DNA of 18,261 bases, from NCBI GenBank assembly GCA_902495075.1, contig CABUVO010000049.1, positions 1-18,261 of the forward strand, written 5' to 3'. The first letter of the stretch is position 1. Each line of letters opens with the position of its first letter. Shown in pieces: positions 7,180 to 15,294 of the stretch. The notes beneath the pieces were generated by a model. The model saw only the letters and a program-made list of their open reading frames with translations, did no database searches and was not told the origin of the DNA. Position numbers and translations under genes: made by a program. Source of the stretch: an uncultured Porphyromonadaceae bacterium. GTDB lineage: Bacteria > Bacteroidota > Bacteroidia > Bacteroidales > Muribaculaceae.

Positions 7180-8910
7180 TTACCTGCCATATCCCGGATT
7201 CTGTTTCAATAGAGCATTTGAATTCAAAACCGAACGGACAATCGGGAATATTGCTGTATGATTGTCTGCATCAGGAGTCTTGTCCCACCAGCGTCCGGTG
7301 TTGAACTTTCCGAAACGCACAAGATCTATTCTCCTCCGGCTTTCGGCAAAAAACTCCCGACCCCATTCTGCCAACATTTCATTCTCATCGAACTGAGCTT
7401 TCCCTTCAGGAGCATACAGCACATTATCAAGATTCTCAGCAGGATAATTGCGGCGTCTCACAGAATTCAAAAGACGCGCGGCTCCCGGCTTATCGCCGGC
7501 TCGCATCTTACATTCAGCCAACGAATAGATTATCTCTGGAAGACGAATCTCAGTATAATCGCTTTCAACCTGATTAGGATCATCATCACTCAAAAGAGGA
7601 TATTTAACGAAATGCCATCCCGAATTATGATCTCCGTTACGCAATGTGCTGGTTTTGTCTCCGGGCCATTTATCAGGATCAAGACCTTGGAATTTGCCGA
7701 CAGCATCACGTATATATAAATCATAAGGAAGCTCTGGAGCACGTAGACGTGTAATGGCTCCCGTATTATTATCTTTATATTCAAGATATCCGAAAAGGAA
7801 CATCCCCTCGCGGCGACTGTTGCCGGTATTGGTATAGAACTTCATGCGCTCATCTCCTGGATATTTCCTATAATTCTGAACAGGCATACCGAGTTCATAA
7901 TCATACAGATTGCCGTCAAGATCATAACTTGGAGATGCCGCATATTTGCAGTTATGATGAATGCCCGATTTGTTGTCATCCAGGAACCATGCCGCATTGG
8001 CAGGAACAGTCCAGGCATATGTATTGTAATCATAATGCCAGTGCGAATATCCTTTCGCACCTGAGAAACCGAAAATCACCTCATCGCAATTGTCGTTATC
8101 ATAATCGAAGGCTGCATCCCACCGATCGGCAACCATATAATCGCCATATTTATTATCCAGGATATCCTGAGCCACTTTCGCACAATCCTCATATCGGGGT
8201 TCTCCGGTATATACTTCAGCATTGAGGTAAAGACGCACGAGCAAAGATGCAGCGGCAGCCTGTGTCCATTGTCCCTGTATCTGAGAGTTAGTGCCGAGAC
8301 CGTTTTTCTTTATAAGCAAGGGAAGATTGTCTTTAAGCTCACTCTCTATAAACCTGAAAGTCTCTTCAGGTGCCACCTGTGGATTGTTCGGTCGGTCACT
8401 ATAGGTTGTTACAAGAGGCACGTTTCGGAACTCATCAAGCAATCTTATGTAGAACCACGCACGCAGTATCCTGCATTGTGCCGTTAGATTGTTGAATTCA
8501 GTGTCGCTGAATCCGAATTGTTCGGGAGTGAAACGGCTCAGATCCTCAATCACCAGATTACACTGCATGATTCCTTGAAAGCAGCCGTTCCATTCATCCC
8601 TCGCCTCCACAAAGTCATCTACGGTCCAGGTATGATAATGAAGACGTTCCCAACATCCGCCATCGTAAAACCATCCGTCGCGTGTCGGCGTGATAAGCTG
8701 GTCGGCAGGAAGCTCATTCAGTATATGCCGATTGCATATACTCCAATAGGCATGTTCGAACGGTCGGAAAACCGCCCTGATTACATCCATTTTTGTATTA
8801 TAATAATTATCAGAGCCTACCTGGTCATATAGTGTCTCGTCAAGGTTGGTGCAACTTCCCAAAGCCAACACCGACGCAGTGGCAATCATGATATTTTTTA
8901 GAAATTTCAT
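7180..8910 (-). CDS. susD: SusD/RagB-family outer-membrane glycan-binding lipoprotein
   Basis: 576 residues from the ATG at 8910 (MKFLKNIMIATASVLALGSC). This start is preferred to an ATG at 9069 because the longer version would overlap the SusC gene and bury the signal peptide; from 8910 the lipobox Cys20 is in the usual place and the gap to susC is 19 bp. SusD-family features are the N-terminal CTNLDETLYDQVG, the region around WNGCFQGIMQCNLVIEDL, the TPR-like segment with RAWFYIRLLDEFRNVPLV, and the C-terminal RagB/SusD block with EWGREFFAESRRRIDLVRFG and a terminal LLKQNPGY. SusD caps the SusC barrel and hands it oligosaccharides. Its ligand cannot be read from sequence. The symbol is used in the family sense; it is not the starch-specific SusD of Bacteroides thetaiotaomicron. 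Confidence 0.95.
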   Translation of the reverse strand: MKFLKNIMIATASVLALGSCTNLDETLYDQVGSDNYYNTKMDVIRAVFRPFEHAYWSICNRHILNELPADQLITPTRDGWFYDGGCWERLHYHTWTVDDFVEARDEWNGCFQGIMQCNLVIEDLSRFTPEQFGFSDTEFNNLTAQCRILRAWFYIRLLDEFRNVPLVTTYSDRPNNPQVAPEETFRFIESELKDNLPLLIKKNGLGTNSQIQGQWTQAAAASLLVRLYLNAEVYTGEPRYEDCAKVAQDILDNKYGDYMVADRWDAAFDYDNDNCDEVIFGFSGAKGYSHWHYDYNTYAWTVPANAAWFLDDNKSGIHHNCKYAASPSYDLDGNLYDYELGMPVQNYRKYPGDERMKFYTNTGNSRREGMFLFGYLEYKDNNTGAITRLRAPELPYDLYIRDAVGKFQGLDPDKWPGDKTSTLRNGDHNSGWHFVKYPLLSDDDPNQVESDYTEIRLPEIIYSLAECKMRAGDKPGAARLLNSVRRRNYPAENLDNVLYAPEGKAQFDENEMLAEWGREFFAESRRRIDLVRFGKFNTGRWWDKTPDADNHTAIFPIVRSVLNSNALLKQNPGYGR

Positions 8911-8929
8911 GTCTAAGTTGTTTTTGCTG

Positions 8930-11900
8930 TTAGAAATCGAGCTGCAAGCCCACGATGAATTGACGCGTTGAAGGATAATAACTCCGGTCGCCCTGCGCTC
9001 CGGGCTGAAGACCATTGACCTGATAAGTTGACGGATCCACTCCGGTGAATTTTGTGAGCGTGAACACATTATTCACTGTTCCATAAACCCTCACTTTATC
9101 AATAAAGCGACATTGCGGAAGACGCAGAGTATAACCCAACGTTATCATGTCAAGTTTGAAATAGTCACCATTCTCAAGGAAATAGTCGCTCACAACCGGA
9201 GCAGAATAAGGCGACACATCAAAATTCTTGCCGTATGCCTTTTTCAACATATTGCCGTTGAAATTACGGGTGCCGTAATAGAAATCATGGATATTGAAAA
9301 TCTGAAATCCAAATGCCCCACGGAAGAACAGAGACAAATCAAAATTACGATAACGGAAATTATGAGTCGTTGACATCGTAAATTTCGGCATTCCGTTTCC
9401 AACTACACAGCGGTCTTCTTCTGTAGCCATTGAGGCACTGATCATTTCTCCATTCTTGTCATATACCACCCAATCTCCGTTGCGGTCAATACCGGCGTAA
9501 CGCCACATGTAGAAATTACCAATAGGCTTACCTTTCTCGATACGCTGCAGATAATAATAAGGATAAGGATTCACAGTCTCACATACGCTGTAATAGTCCT
9601 GTCCGACATATTGCGAATTACTGAATTCAACGAACTTATTGTTCATCGTGCTTCCTATGACACCAAAATTATAAGAAAAGTCTTTAGTATCCACGACATT
9701 GAAATTAAGGTCAAATTCAAATCCCGTGTTTTTCATTGTTCCCACGTTGACAAATGTTTCACCATGGATATTTGGTGGCACGGAAACCGTGTAATTGCCG
9801 AGAAGATCTTGCTGCCTGCGGTTGAAATAGTTTAAAGAACCATAGATACGATTGTCAAGCACCGAGAAATCAAGACCTACATTCCAGTTCTTTCCCTTCT
9901 CCCAACGGAGGTCGGGATTGACATTCTTACCGGGTCCCCATACCTGAATATACTTTCCGTTATAATAATAGTATCCAAAACCGCTCATGGTGTTTATTGA
10001 CAAATAGCTGCCAAAATCCTGATTACCGGTAACACCATAGTCTGCCCTTATTTTAAGGTCATTTATCCACGTGATATCCTTCATGAATTCCTCCTGCGAT
10101 ATACGCCATCCGGCAGACACAGCCGGGAAATTACCCCATTTATGATTCTTTCCGAATTTAGAAGAACCCTCATGACGAAGAGATGCGGTGATAAGATACT
10201 TTCCATCGTAATCATAACTCAAACGACCGAAGAAAGAGATAAGCTTTGAATCGTTTTTATAGCTCCCCATCAAAACCTCACCTTCTTCCTTAGCCCACAA
10301 TCCGGAGCCAAGATTGTCTGCCCCGAGACCATCGTTGGGAAAATCCCTGTTCTCCGCATTGAAACCGGAAGCCTGGGCATACTGATAGGAATATCCTACC
10401 ATCGCCTTTACATTGTGCTTGTCAGCAAAACGTGCACTGTAATTGGTGAGCCATTCCAGAATATATTGATGACTCTTACTGTATGACCGAGAAGCCACAC
10501 CTTCATGTCCGCTGTTTATACATGCTGTGCTTGTTGAAGGAACAAAAGAGGTGTTGTCATTGCTGTAATGATGACTTGCAAACATTATCTGGGTCGAAAG
10601 ATTCTGACCTGTCAATCCATTCTTATAAAACAATGGAAGCAGATTAAGCTTGATTGATCCGTCCATGTCAAGCAGCTTATCATCTGCGTGGCTTGTCTCG
10701 AGTTTCTGCCTCTCCACAGGGTTGCTACCTGCTATCTGCCCGAAGAAGTTATAATACTGCGCCGGATTCTTAGGATCCATGAGAGGAGTAGTTGGGTTGG
10801 CTTCTATAGCATCCTTGAACACACCCCAGTCGGCATTGTCGCGTGATATGACACGGGGCGCCACATTGAGGTTTATCGTGAAGAGTCCCCCTTTTGTGGT
10901 ATGGAGCACAGAGGCTCTCGCGCCATATTCACGTCTGCCCGACCGGAGATCGATTCCGTTGGCATCACGGTAGTCAGCACTGACACGATAATTGCTCCTC
11001 TCATTACCGCCACTGACAGAAAGAGTGTGCTTCATCGTAAATCCGGTGCGCGAAACGGCATCAAGCCAGTCTACATTACCACCTATGTCTACGCCCGGAT
11101 CACCCCAACCAAGACGAACTTCTCGAAAATCCTGCGCGCTCATCATGTCCAGTTCTTTTTTCATTACATCCCATGCCAAAGTACATGAATAGGATGTATG
11201 TGTCTTTCCATCACGCGAGCCTTTCTTCGTTGTTACTACAACAACACCATTGGAACCACGTGTTCCATATATGGCAGACGCCGCACCATCTTTTAGAATA
11301 TCAAAAGAAGCAATATCGTTAGGATTGACATTCGTAAGGTCTCCACCGGGCACACCATCGATAACGATCAATGGTCCTAAACCCGCCGAACGCGACGACA
11401 CACCACGAATCTGGATACTTGCCTGATTATTAGGGTCTCCTGCACCTGTATTTGTAATAGATACACCCGGCACCTTACCTTGTATCAGCATTTTGGGGTC
11501 GAGAGAACTGACGGAAAGAAAGTCTTTCTCGCCAACATGGCTTATGGCAGAAGTAAGCTCTTTCTTGTCCATTGTGCCGTAGCCGATGACCACTACCTCA
11601 CTCAAGAGTTTGGAGTCTTCGGAAAGCACGACATTGACAGAGCCGCCTTTGCCGACTTTCTTTTTCACCGGGGTATAACCCACGTATGTGAAAGAAAGAC
11701 GGCTTCCCTCCGGCACTTCGATGGCGTAATTGCCATCAATGTCGGAAACAGCGCCTGCTCCGGTTTCGTCGCACCTTACCGAGACTCCAATCAGCGGCTC
11801 TCCTTTAGCATCGCTGATCTGACCTAAAACTTTTACCTTCTCTCCTTTACCTGCTGTAGTTGTAGAGACTTTCGAGGCATTCTCCTGCATCCTGTTCAGG

Positions 11901-12223
11901 AGAATCCTCTTTTTATCAATCGTATACCCGATGCCACAAGAAGGAAGAATCTTATCCAGAACAACGGAGACTGCCTCCCCCGCGGCATTGACAGATACCT
12001 TCTTGTTGACGTTGACCGACTCTTTACTATAGAAAAAGCGGTAATCGGTCTGACGTTCGATTGATTTCAGAACATTCACTAAAGGAACATCCTTCATGTT
12101 AATAGAAACTTTATTACCGGAGGCATATGCCGGCAGTCCTATGCAGAACAATACCGGCAAAACCAGTAATAATTTAATTTTGGACAAGAACCTGCCCGAT
12201 GAAGTAGAAAAACAGTTTCCCAT
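8930..12223 (-). CDS. susC: SusC/RagA-family TonB-dependent transporter with N-terminal STN signalling domain
   Basis: 1097 residues. A signal peptide (hydrophobic core LLLVLPVLFCIGL, cleavage near YA/SGNK) is followed by an STN domain at about 38-110 (VSINMKDVPLVNVLKSIE ... VNKKVSVNA), a carboxypeptidase-regulatory-like beta domain at about 130-205 (LGQISDAKGEPLIGVSV ... DGNYAIEVPEG), a TonB-box-like EVVVIGYGT (209-217), a plug domain at about 220-335 (LIQGKVPGVSI, IQIRGVSS, LIVIDGVPGG, ASAIYGTRGSNGVVVVTTKKG) and a C-terminal barrel ending FIVGLQLDF. It imports glycans across the outer membrane using TonB energy. The STN domain is what TonB-dependent transducers use to contact FecR-type anti-sigma factors, and an ECF/FecR pair lies divergently 432 bp away, so this transporter is probably also the sensor. 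First gene of the PUL operon. The symbol is used in the family sense. Confidence 0.95.
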   Translation of the reverse strand: MGNCFSTSSGRFLSKIKLLLVLPVLFCIGLPAYASGNKVSINMKDVPLVNVLKSIERQTDYRFFYSKESVNVNKKVSVNAAGEAVSVVLDKILPSCGIGYTIDKKRILLNRMQENASKVSTTTAGKGEKVKVLGQISDAKGEPLIGVSVRCDETGAGAVSDIDGNYAIEVPEGSRLSFTYVGYTPVKKKVGKGGSVNVVLSEDSKLLSEVVVIGYGTMDKKELTSAISHVGEKDFLSVSSLDPKMLIQGKVPGVSITNTGAGDPNNQASIQIRGVSSRSAGLGPLIVIDGVPGGDLTNVNPNDIASFDILKDGAASAIYGTRGSNGVVVVTTKKGSRDGKTHTSYSCTLAWDVMKKELDMMSAQDFREVRLGWGDPGVDIGGNVDWLDAVSRTGFTMKHTLSVSGGNERSNYRVSADYRDANGIDLRSGRREYGARASVLHTTKGGLFTINLNVAPRVISRDNADWGVFKDAIEANPTTPLMDPKNPAQYYNFFGQIAGSNPVERQKLETSHADDKLLDMDGSIKLNLLPLFYKNGLTGQNLSTQIMFASHHYSNDNTSFVPSTSTACINSGHEGVASRSYSKSHQYILEWLTNYSARFADKHNVKAMVGYSYQYAQASGFNAENRDFPNDGLGADNLGSGLWAKEEGEVLMGSYKNDSKLISFFGRLSYDYDGKYLITASLRHEGSSKFGKNHKWGNFPAVSAGWRISQEEFMKDITWINDLKIRADYGVTGNQDFGSYLSINTMSGFGYYYYNGKYIQVWGPGKNVNPDLRWEKGKNWNVGLDFSVLDNRIYGSLNYFNRRQQDLLGNYTVSVPPNIHGETFVNVGTMKNTGFEFDLNFNVVDTKDFSYNFGVIGSTMNNKFVEFSNSQYVGQDYYSVCETVNPYPYYYLQRIEKGKPIGNFYMWRYAGIDRNGDWVVYDKNGEMISASMATEEDRCVVGNGMPKFTMSTTHNFRYRNFDLSLFFRGAFGFQIFNIHDFYYGTRNFNGNMLKKAYGKNFDVSPYSAPVVSDYFLENGDYFKLDMITLGYTLRLPQCRFIDKVRVYGTVNNVFTLTKFTGVDPSTYQVNGLQPGAQGDRSYYPSTRQFIVGLQLDF

Positions 12224-12253
12224 ATATTATAAGGTTAGTTTGTTTGTTTCGCA

Positions 12254-12286
12254 CAAAATTGAATTGCCGTAAGGTTGGTATTCAAA
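12254..12286 (-). promoter_or_regulatory. Candidate Bacteroidetes-type promoter for the susC operon
   Basis: On the minus strand a TTTG (12283-12286) is followed after 21 bp by CAATTTTG (12254-12261), one base off the fixed part of the Bacteroidetes primary-sigma consensus TTTG-N19-21-TAnnTTTG. It would give a leader of roughly 25 nt before the SusC ATG at 12223. The -33 box lies only 7 bp from the end of the inverted-repeat element. An ECF-dependent promoter may overlap here, but its consensus is not known to me. Confidence 0.35.
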
Positions 12287-12293
12287 ATCCTTC

Positions 12294-12315
12294 TAAGAAA
12301 CTGTTTAAATTTATT
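12294..12315 (+). repeat. Left terminal inverted repeat of the MITE-like element
   Basis: 22 bp, perfect reverse complement of 12461-12482; begins TAAGAAACTG. Confidence 0.85.
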
Positions 12316-12460
12316 ACGAAATTTTTATTATATGGATTCTTTCGGAAATTTTGAGGTTCTTTTTGGCTGCTTCCGCCAAGTTTCGGCAGTCGAAACCGAC
12401 AGGTTTCTCCTTTCTCAACTCGCGGAATCACCTCAAAAATAACTCTCAAACTCCCTCGAA

Positions 12461-12482
12461 AATAAATTTAAACAGTTTCTTA
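12461..12482 (-). repeat. Right terminal inverted repeat of the MITE-like element
   Basis: 22 bp, perfect reverse complement of 12294-12315; on the plus strand ends CAGTTTCTTA. Confidence 0.85.
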
Positions 12483-12607
12483 AACGTCATATTTATTAAA
12501 ATTAAATGACAAATTTTAACCGTTATTACAAAAAGAACGACCCACCGAAAATAATCCACATCGTGAAAATACAAAATTTTCTATTTTTAATTTTTTTGTT
12601 TGAAACG

Positions 12608-12639
12608 CTTGTTTATTAATAAGATAATGCATACCTTCG
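12608..12639 (+). promoter_or_regulatory. Candidate Bacteroidetes-type promoter for the ECF sigma operon
   Basis: CTTG (12608-12611) followed after 20 bp by TACCTTCG (12632-12639) matches TTTG-N19-21-TAnnTTTG with one mismatch per box. The predicted start is only about 10 bp before the ATG at 12656, so the leader is very short. The preceding DNA (12483-12607) is AT-rich with no gene. Confidence 0.5.
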
Positions 12640-12655
12640 CACAAAATCTGATAAC

Positions 12656-13252
12656 ATGACCAACTGCGATTACGAAAATGAGATGTTATTGGTGGCTGCC
12701 CTTAAACTCGACAGCCACGAAGCTTTCGTTCGGATTTTTCAGCATTATTATCCGGATCTGGTCATGTTTGCATCCCGTTTTATCCTCGACAGGGAAACCT
12801 GTGAAGACATAGTTCAGGAAGCATTCGTTAAAATATGGAGCAACCGGAAGTTTCTTGAGATACGAACGTCGCTGCGAACATATCTCATATCTTTGGTACA
12901 ACATCTGGCTCTTGATGAACTGAAACACCGCAAGGTGAAAACATTATATCAGGATAAGAACCATGAGACAATCCTGGCACTCTCGGCTGAAGAGCACTTG
13001 TTCTATACCGAACTCAACGCCGCAGTCGATAATCTGCTGGCAAACCTTGATCCTGCAGTGCGCGAGACCTACCTCCTGAGTCGTGTACAGCGATTGAAGT
13101 ATGTAGAAATTGCACAGCGCCTGAACATATCGGTCCGCACGGTCGAATCAAGAATAAGCAAGGTTGTGAACTACCTGCAGCGCAATCTTTCTTCCTTCAA
13201 GAGCATAATAATCCTAATATTGTCAAGCCTTTATATATTTTTGAACAGATGA
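12656..13252 (+). CDS. ECF-type RNA polymerase sigma factor (FecI-like, sigma-70 family)
   Basis: 198 residues. Sigma region 2 spans about 23-91 (AFVRIFQHYYPDLVMFASRF, then CEDIVQEAFVKIWSNR, then TYLISLVQHLALDELKHRK) and region 4 about 123-175, with a helix-turn-helix in LKYVEIAQRLNISVRTVESRI. Regions 1 and 3 are absent, as in ECF factors. The C-terminus is an unusual hydrophobic stretch (SIIILILSSLYIFLN), possibly because the frame runs on to overlap the next gene. The stop shares ATGA with the FecR start (13249-13252), indicating translational coupling. It would direct RNA polymerase to the PUL promoter once released by the anti-sigma factor. The divergent placement to an STN-domain SusC is the standard arrangement for trans-envelope regulated PULs. 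Confidence 0.93.
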   Translation: MTNCDYENEMLLVAALKLDSHEAFVRIFQHYYPDLVMFASRFILDRETCEDIVQEAFVKIWSNRKFLEIRTSLRTYLISLVQHLALDELKHRKVKTLYQDKNHETILALSAEEHLFYTELNAAVDNLLANLDPAVRETYLLSRVQRLKYVEIAQRLNISVRTVESRISKVVNYLQRNLSSFKSIIILILSSLYIFLNR

Positions 13253-14271
13253 ACCCGGAAACAGACAATACAAATCTGAATATTCAGATAACCCGATATC
13301 TTGCGGGCGAAGCCTCTCCCCAAGAAATTGAAGATCTTCTTCATTGGATAGAACAATCCGATGAAAACCGTCGATATTTCCTTAGGCAACAGGATATATG
13401 GTCTGCCTTGAATCCTGTTTTCGATATTGAGGAAATAGATATGGAGAAGTCGGAACGCAGCATTATGTTCAAAACCGGCATCAAGGGCAATGGTTTCATT
13501 ATTGCATTCCGAAAATTTGTCAAATTCTGTTCCCGTTTTGCGGCAGCAGCTTTCCTGCCCCTTCTCGCTGTCGCACTGTATTTCTTTATTCAATCAAGAG
13601 ATAGCGGACAACAGATGATTTCCGTGAAGACAACATACGGATGCACAAGTCAAGCCACACTCCCCGACGGCACAGACGTGTGGCTTAATGCGAACAGCAC
13701 CATTCAATATCCGGCAAAGTTCAAAGAAGATACAAGAGAAGTGATTCTAAATGGCGAGGCGTACTTCGATGTCCAATCCGACAAGACACATCCTTTCAAA
13801 GTCTCTACTCCATATCTCTCGGTGACAGCCACGGGAACCCAATTCAATGTCAACGCATATGATCCCAGCGCATCTGTCACTCTTGTGAAAGGGAAAGTAG
13901 ATGTGGAAACTCCGGTTGATAGAGTTTCTTTAACACCGGGCGATCATCTTGCCATGCATAACGGCATGCTCAATATAGATAAAGATATAGATACTGAGAA
14001 ATATTGTTCATGGAAGGAAGGTGTGATAATTTTTGATGACGAACGTCTGGACAAAATATGCTCTACCTTACATAACATATATGGAGTAGACTTCGAAATC
14101 GCACCTGAACTGACCTCAAGAACTTTTCATATGGTTCTCAGAGGGGAGAATTTACAGGAAATACTACATTTCCTGGAGATGACGGCACCCGTGAGATGCA
14201 TACCGGAGGAAGAATCTTCATCTACAGACTCAATCCGCATCTCTCAAAAAATATATATCAAAAGTAAGTAA
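13249..14271 (+). CDS. FecR-family anti-sigma factor
   Basis: 340 residues. The cytoplasmic N-terminal part (about 1-95) begins with ITRYLAGEASPQEIEDLLHWIEQS, the usual sigma-binding region of Bacteroidetes FecR proteins. A single membrane segment follows (about 97-114, FAAAAFLPLLAVALYFFI). The periplasmic FecR domain (about 127-222) has KTTYGCTSQATLPDGTDVWLNANS, then EVILNGEAYFDV, then VTATGTQFNVNAY. A C-terminal DUF4974-type domain (about 262-338, FDDERLDKICSTLHNIYGVDFEI) is expected to contact the STN domain of SusC. It overlaps the sigma gene by 4 bp and ends 4 bp before the GH43 start, so the three genes are one transcription unit. Role: hold the sigma factor inactive until SusC signals substrate. 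Confidence 0.93.
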   Translation: MNPETDNTNLNIQITRYLAGEASPQEIEDLLHWIEQSDENRRYFLRQQDIWSALNPVFDIEEIDMEKSERSIMFKTGIKGNGFIIAFRKFVKFCSRFAAAAFLPLLAVALYFFIQSRDSGQQMISVKTTYGCTSQATLPDGTDVWLNANSTIQYPAKFKEDTREVILNGEAYFDVQSDKTHPFKVSTPYLSVTATGTQFNVNAYDPSASVTLVKGKVDVETPVDRVSLTPGDHLAMHNGMLNIDKDIDTEKYCSWKEGVIIFDDERLDKICSTLHNIYGVDFEIAPELTSRTFHMVLRGENLQEILHFLEMTAPVRCIPEEESSSTDSIRISQKIYIKSK

Positions 14272-14275
14272 CATA

Positions 14276-15265
14276 ATGAAAAAAGCATTGATCTTTATGT
14301 CCAGCCTGATATTAACAGGTTTTGCAATACATGCCAGATCCAGCGTCACAGATACAAAATTCTTAAGTCATGGCAACCCCTGTTTTTCAGGAGCATATGC
14401 TGATCCGGAAGGGATTGTTTATGGCGACAGAGTGTTCATATATCCTACGCGCAGTCTTCCTTTCAAGGAGCAGACGGCGATGGATTGCTTCTCGACAACA
14501 GATCTGAAACACTGGACAAAGCATGAGAACATCATAGACACAGCTGAAGTCAAGTGGGCGTGGGGTGCATTGTGGGCACCGGCTGTGCTCGAAAAGGATG
14601 GGAAGTATTATCTCTTCTTCGGAGCCAACGATGTTCACGAAGGGGAAATCGGAGGGATCGGTGTGGCTGTCAGCAACCGACCGGAAGGTCCATTCAAAGA
14701 TCTATTGGGACATCCCCTCATCAATGAGATAGTCAACGGTGCCCAGCCGATCGACCAGTTTGTATTCCGGGATAAAGACGGAAGTTATTACATGTATTAC
14801 GGCGGTTGGGGACATTGCAACTTGGTCAAACTGGCTGACGACTTCAAATCACTCGTTCCATTTCCGGACGGTACCATATATAAAGAAGTGACCCCCAATG
14901 ATTACACCGAGGGTCCTTTCATGCTTCTTAAGGATGGAAAATATTATTTCATGTGGAGCGAGGGAAACTGGACAAAAGATGACTACAGGGTAGCCTATGC
15001 AATCGCGGATTCTCCGTTCGGACCATTCAATAGAATTGGTACAATTCTGGAATCGGATCCGGAAATAGGGACAGGCGCTGGTCATCACTCAGTTATCCAA
15101 TCTCCCAAAACCGGGAAGTATTATATAATCTACCACAGACATCCACTCGGAGCTACCGATGGCAACAACCGAGTAACATGTATCGATGAACTCCGCTTCG
15201 ATTCAGAAGGAAAGATACTTCCGGTTAAAATGACCTTCTCCGGACCCGGAGCCACATCATTTTGA
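14276..15265 (+). CDS. GH43-like five-bladed beta-propeller glycoside hydrolase
   Basis: 329 residues with a signal peptide (MKKALIFMSSLILTGFAIHA). The GH43 catalytic triad is visible: base Asp43 in YADPEGIVYGDRVFIYPT, pKa-modulating Asp160 in AQPIDQFVFRDKDGSYYMYYG, and acid Glu212 in YTEGPFMLLKDGKYYFMWSEG; His270/271 in GAGHHSVIQSP fits the conserved active-site histidine. Blade motifs (APAVLEKDGKYYLFFGAND, GKYYIIYHRHP) recur through the protein. No accessory domain is present. GH43 enzymes act mainly as alpha-L-arabinofuranosidases, beta-xylosidases, arabinanases or galactanases; the subfamily, and hence substrate, cannot be fixed by eye. It starts 4 bp after the FecR stop, so it is co-transcribed with the sigma/anti-sigma pair and not with the main PUL operon. 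Its end overlaps the convergent hairpin shared with glpF. Confidence 0.88.
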   Translation: MKKALIFMSSLILTGFAIHARSSVTDTKFLSHGNPCFSGAYADPEGIVYGDRVFIYPTRSLPFKEQTAMDCFSTTDLKHWTKHENIIDTAEVKWAWGALWAPAVLEKDGKYYLFFGANDVHEGEIGGIGVAVSNRPEGPFKDLLGHPLINEIVNGAQPIDQFVFRDKDGSYYMYYGGWGHCNLVKLADDFKSLVPFPDGTIYKEVTPNDYTEGPFMLLKDGKYYFMWSEGNWTKDDYRVAYAIADSPFGPFNRIGTILESDPEIGTGAGHHSVIQSPKTGKYYIIYHRHPLGATDGNNRVTCIDELRFDSEGKILPVKMTFSGPGATSF

Positions 15266-15294
15266 TAATAAGGGCTTACAAAGCCCTTATTATC
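15264..15294. terminator. Bidirectional hairpin at the GH43/glpF convergence
   Basis: GATAATAAGGGCTT pairs perfectly with AAGCCCTTATTATC (14 bp, 3-nt loop). The first two bases belong to the GH43 TGA stop, and the right arm encodes the last codons of glpF (IIRAL). There is no T-run on either strand, so Rho-independent termination of the classical kind is not certain; the position between convergent genes supports a shared 3'-end role. Confidence 0.6.

Larger units (their letters stand above)
12294..12482. mobile_element. 189-bp inverted-repeat element, MITE-like
   Basis: The ends are perfect 22-bp inverted repeats (12294-12315 and 12461-12482), TA followed by AGAAACTGTTTAAATTTATT on the left and the exact complement on the right. 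Inner similarity extends to CGA (TTATT-a-CGA versus TTATT-tt-CGA). Each end begins with TA, which fits insertion at a TA dinucleotide as used by IS630/Tc1-mariner-type transposases, although TA may simply be part of the repeat. The interior holds a small hairpin (GTTTCG-GCAGT-CGAAAC, 12380-12396) and imperfect pairing of TTTTGAGGT with ACCTCAAAA. No transposase is encoded; the longest plus-strand frame is 36 codons (12332-12442) and is probably not a gene. The element sits between the divergent susC and ECF operons, just upstream of the candidate susC promoter. Confidence 0.7.

Noticed and set aside
7180..9069. Longer SusD starting at 9069
   Set aside because: It would overlap SusC by about 140 bp and place 53 residues before an excellent lipoprotein signal peptide starting at 8910.
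1..12223. Canonical starch utilization (sus) operon
   Set aside because: No GH13 amylase or neopullulanase is present, and the regulator is ECF/FecR where the starch system uses SusR.
12332..12442. 36-codon plus-strand frame inside the MITE-like element
   Set aside because: It has no ribosome-binding or family evidence, and chance frames of this length are common; kept only as a note in the element entry.
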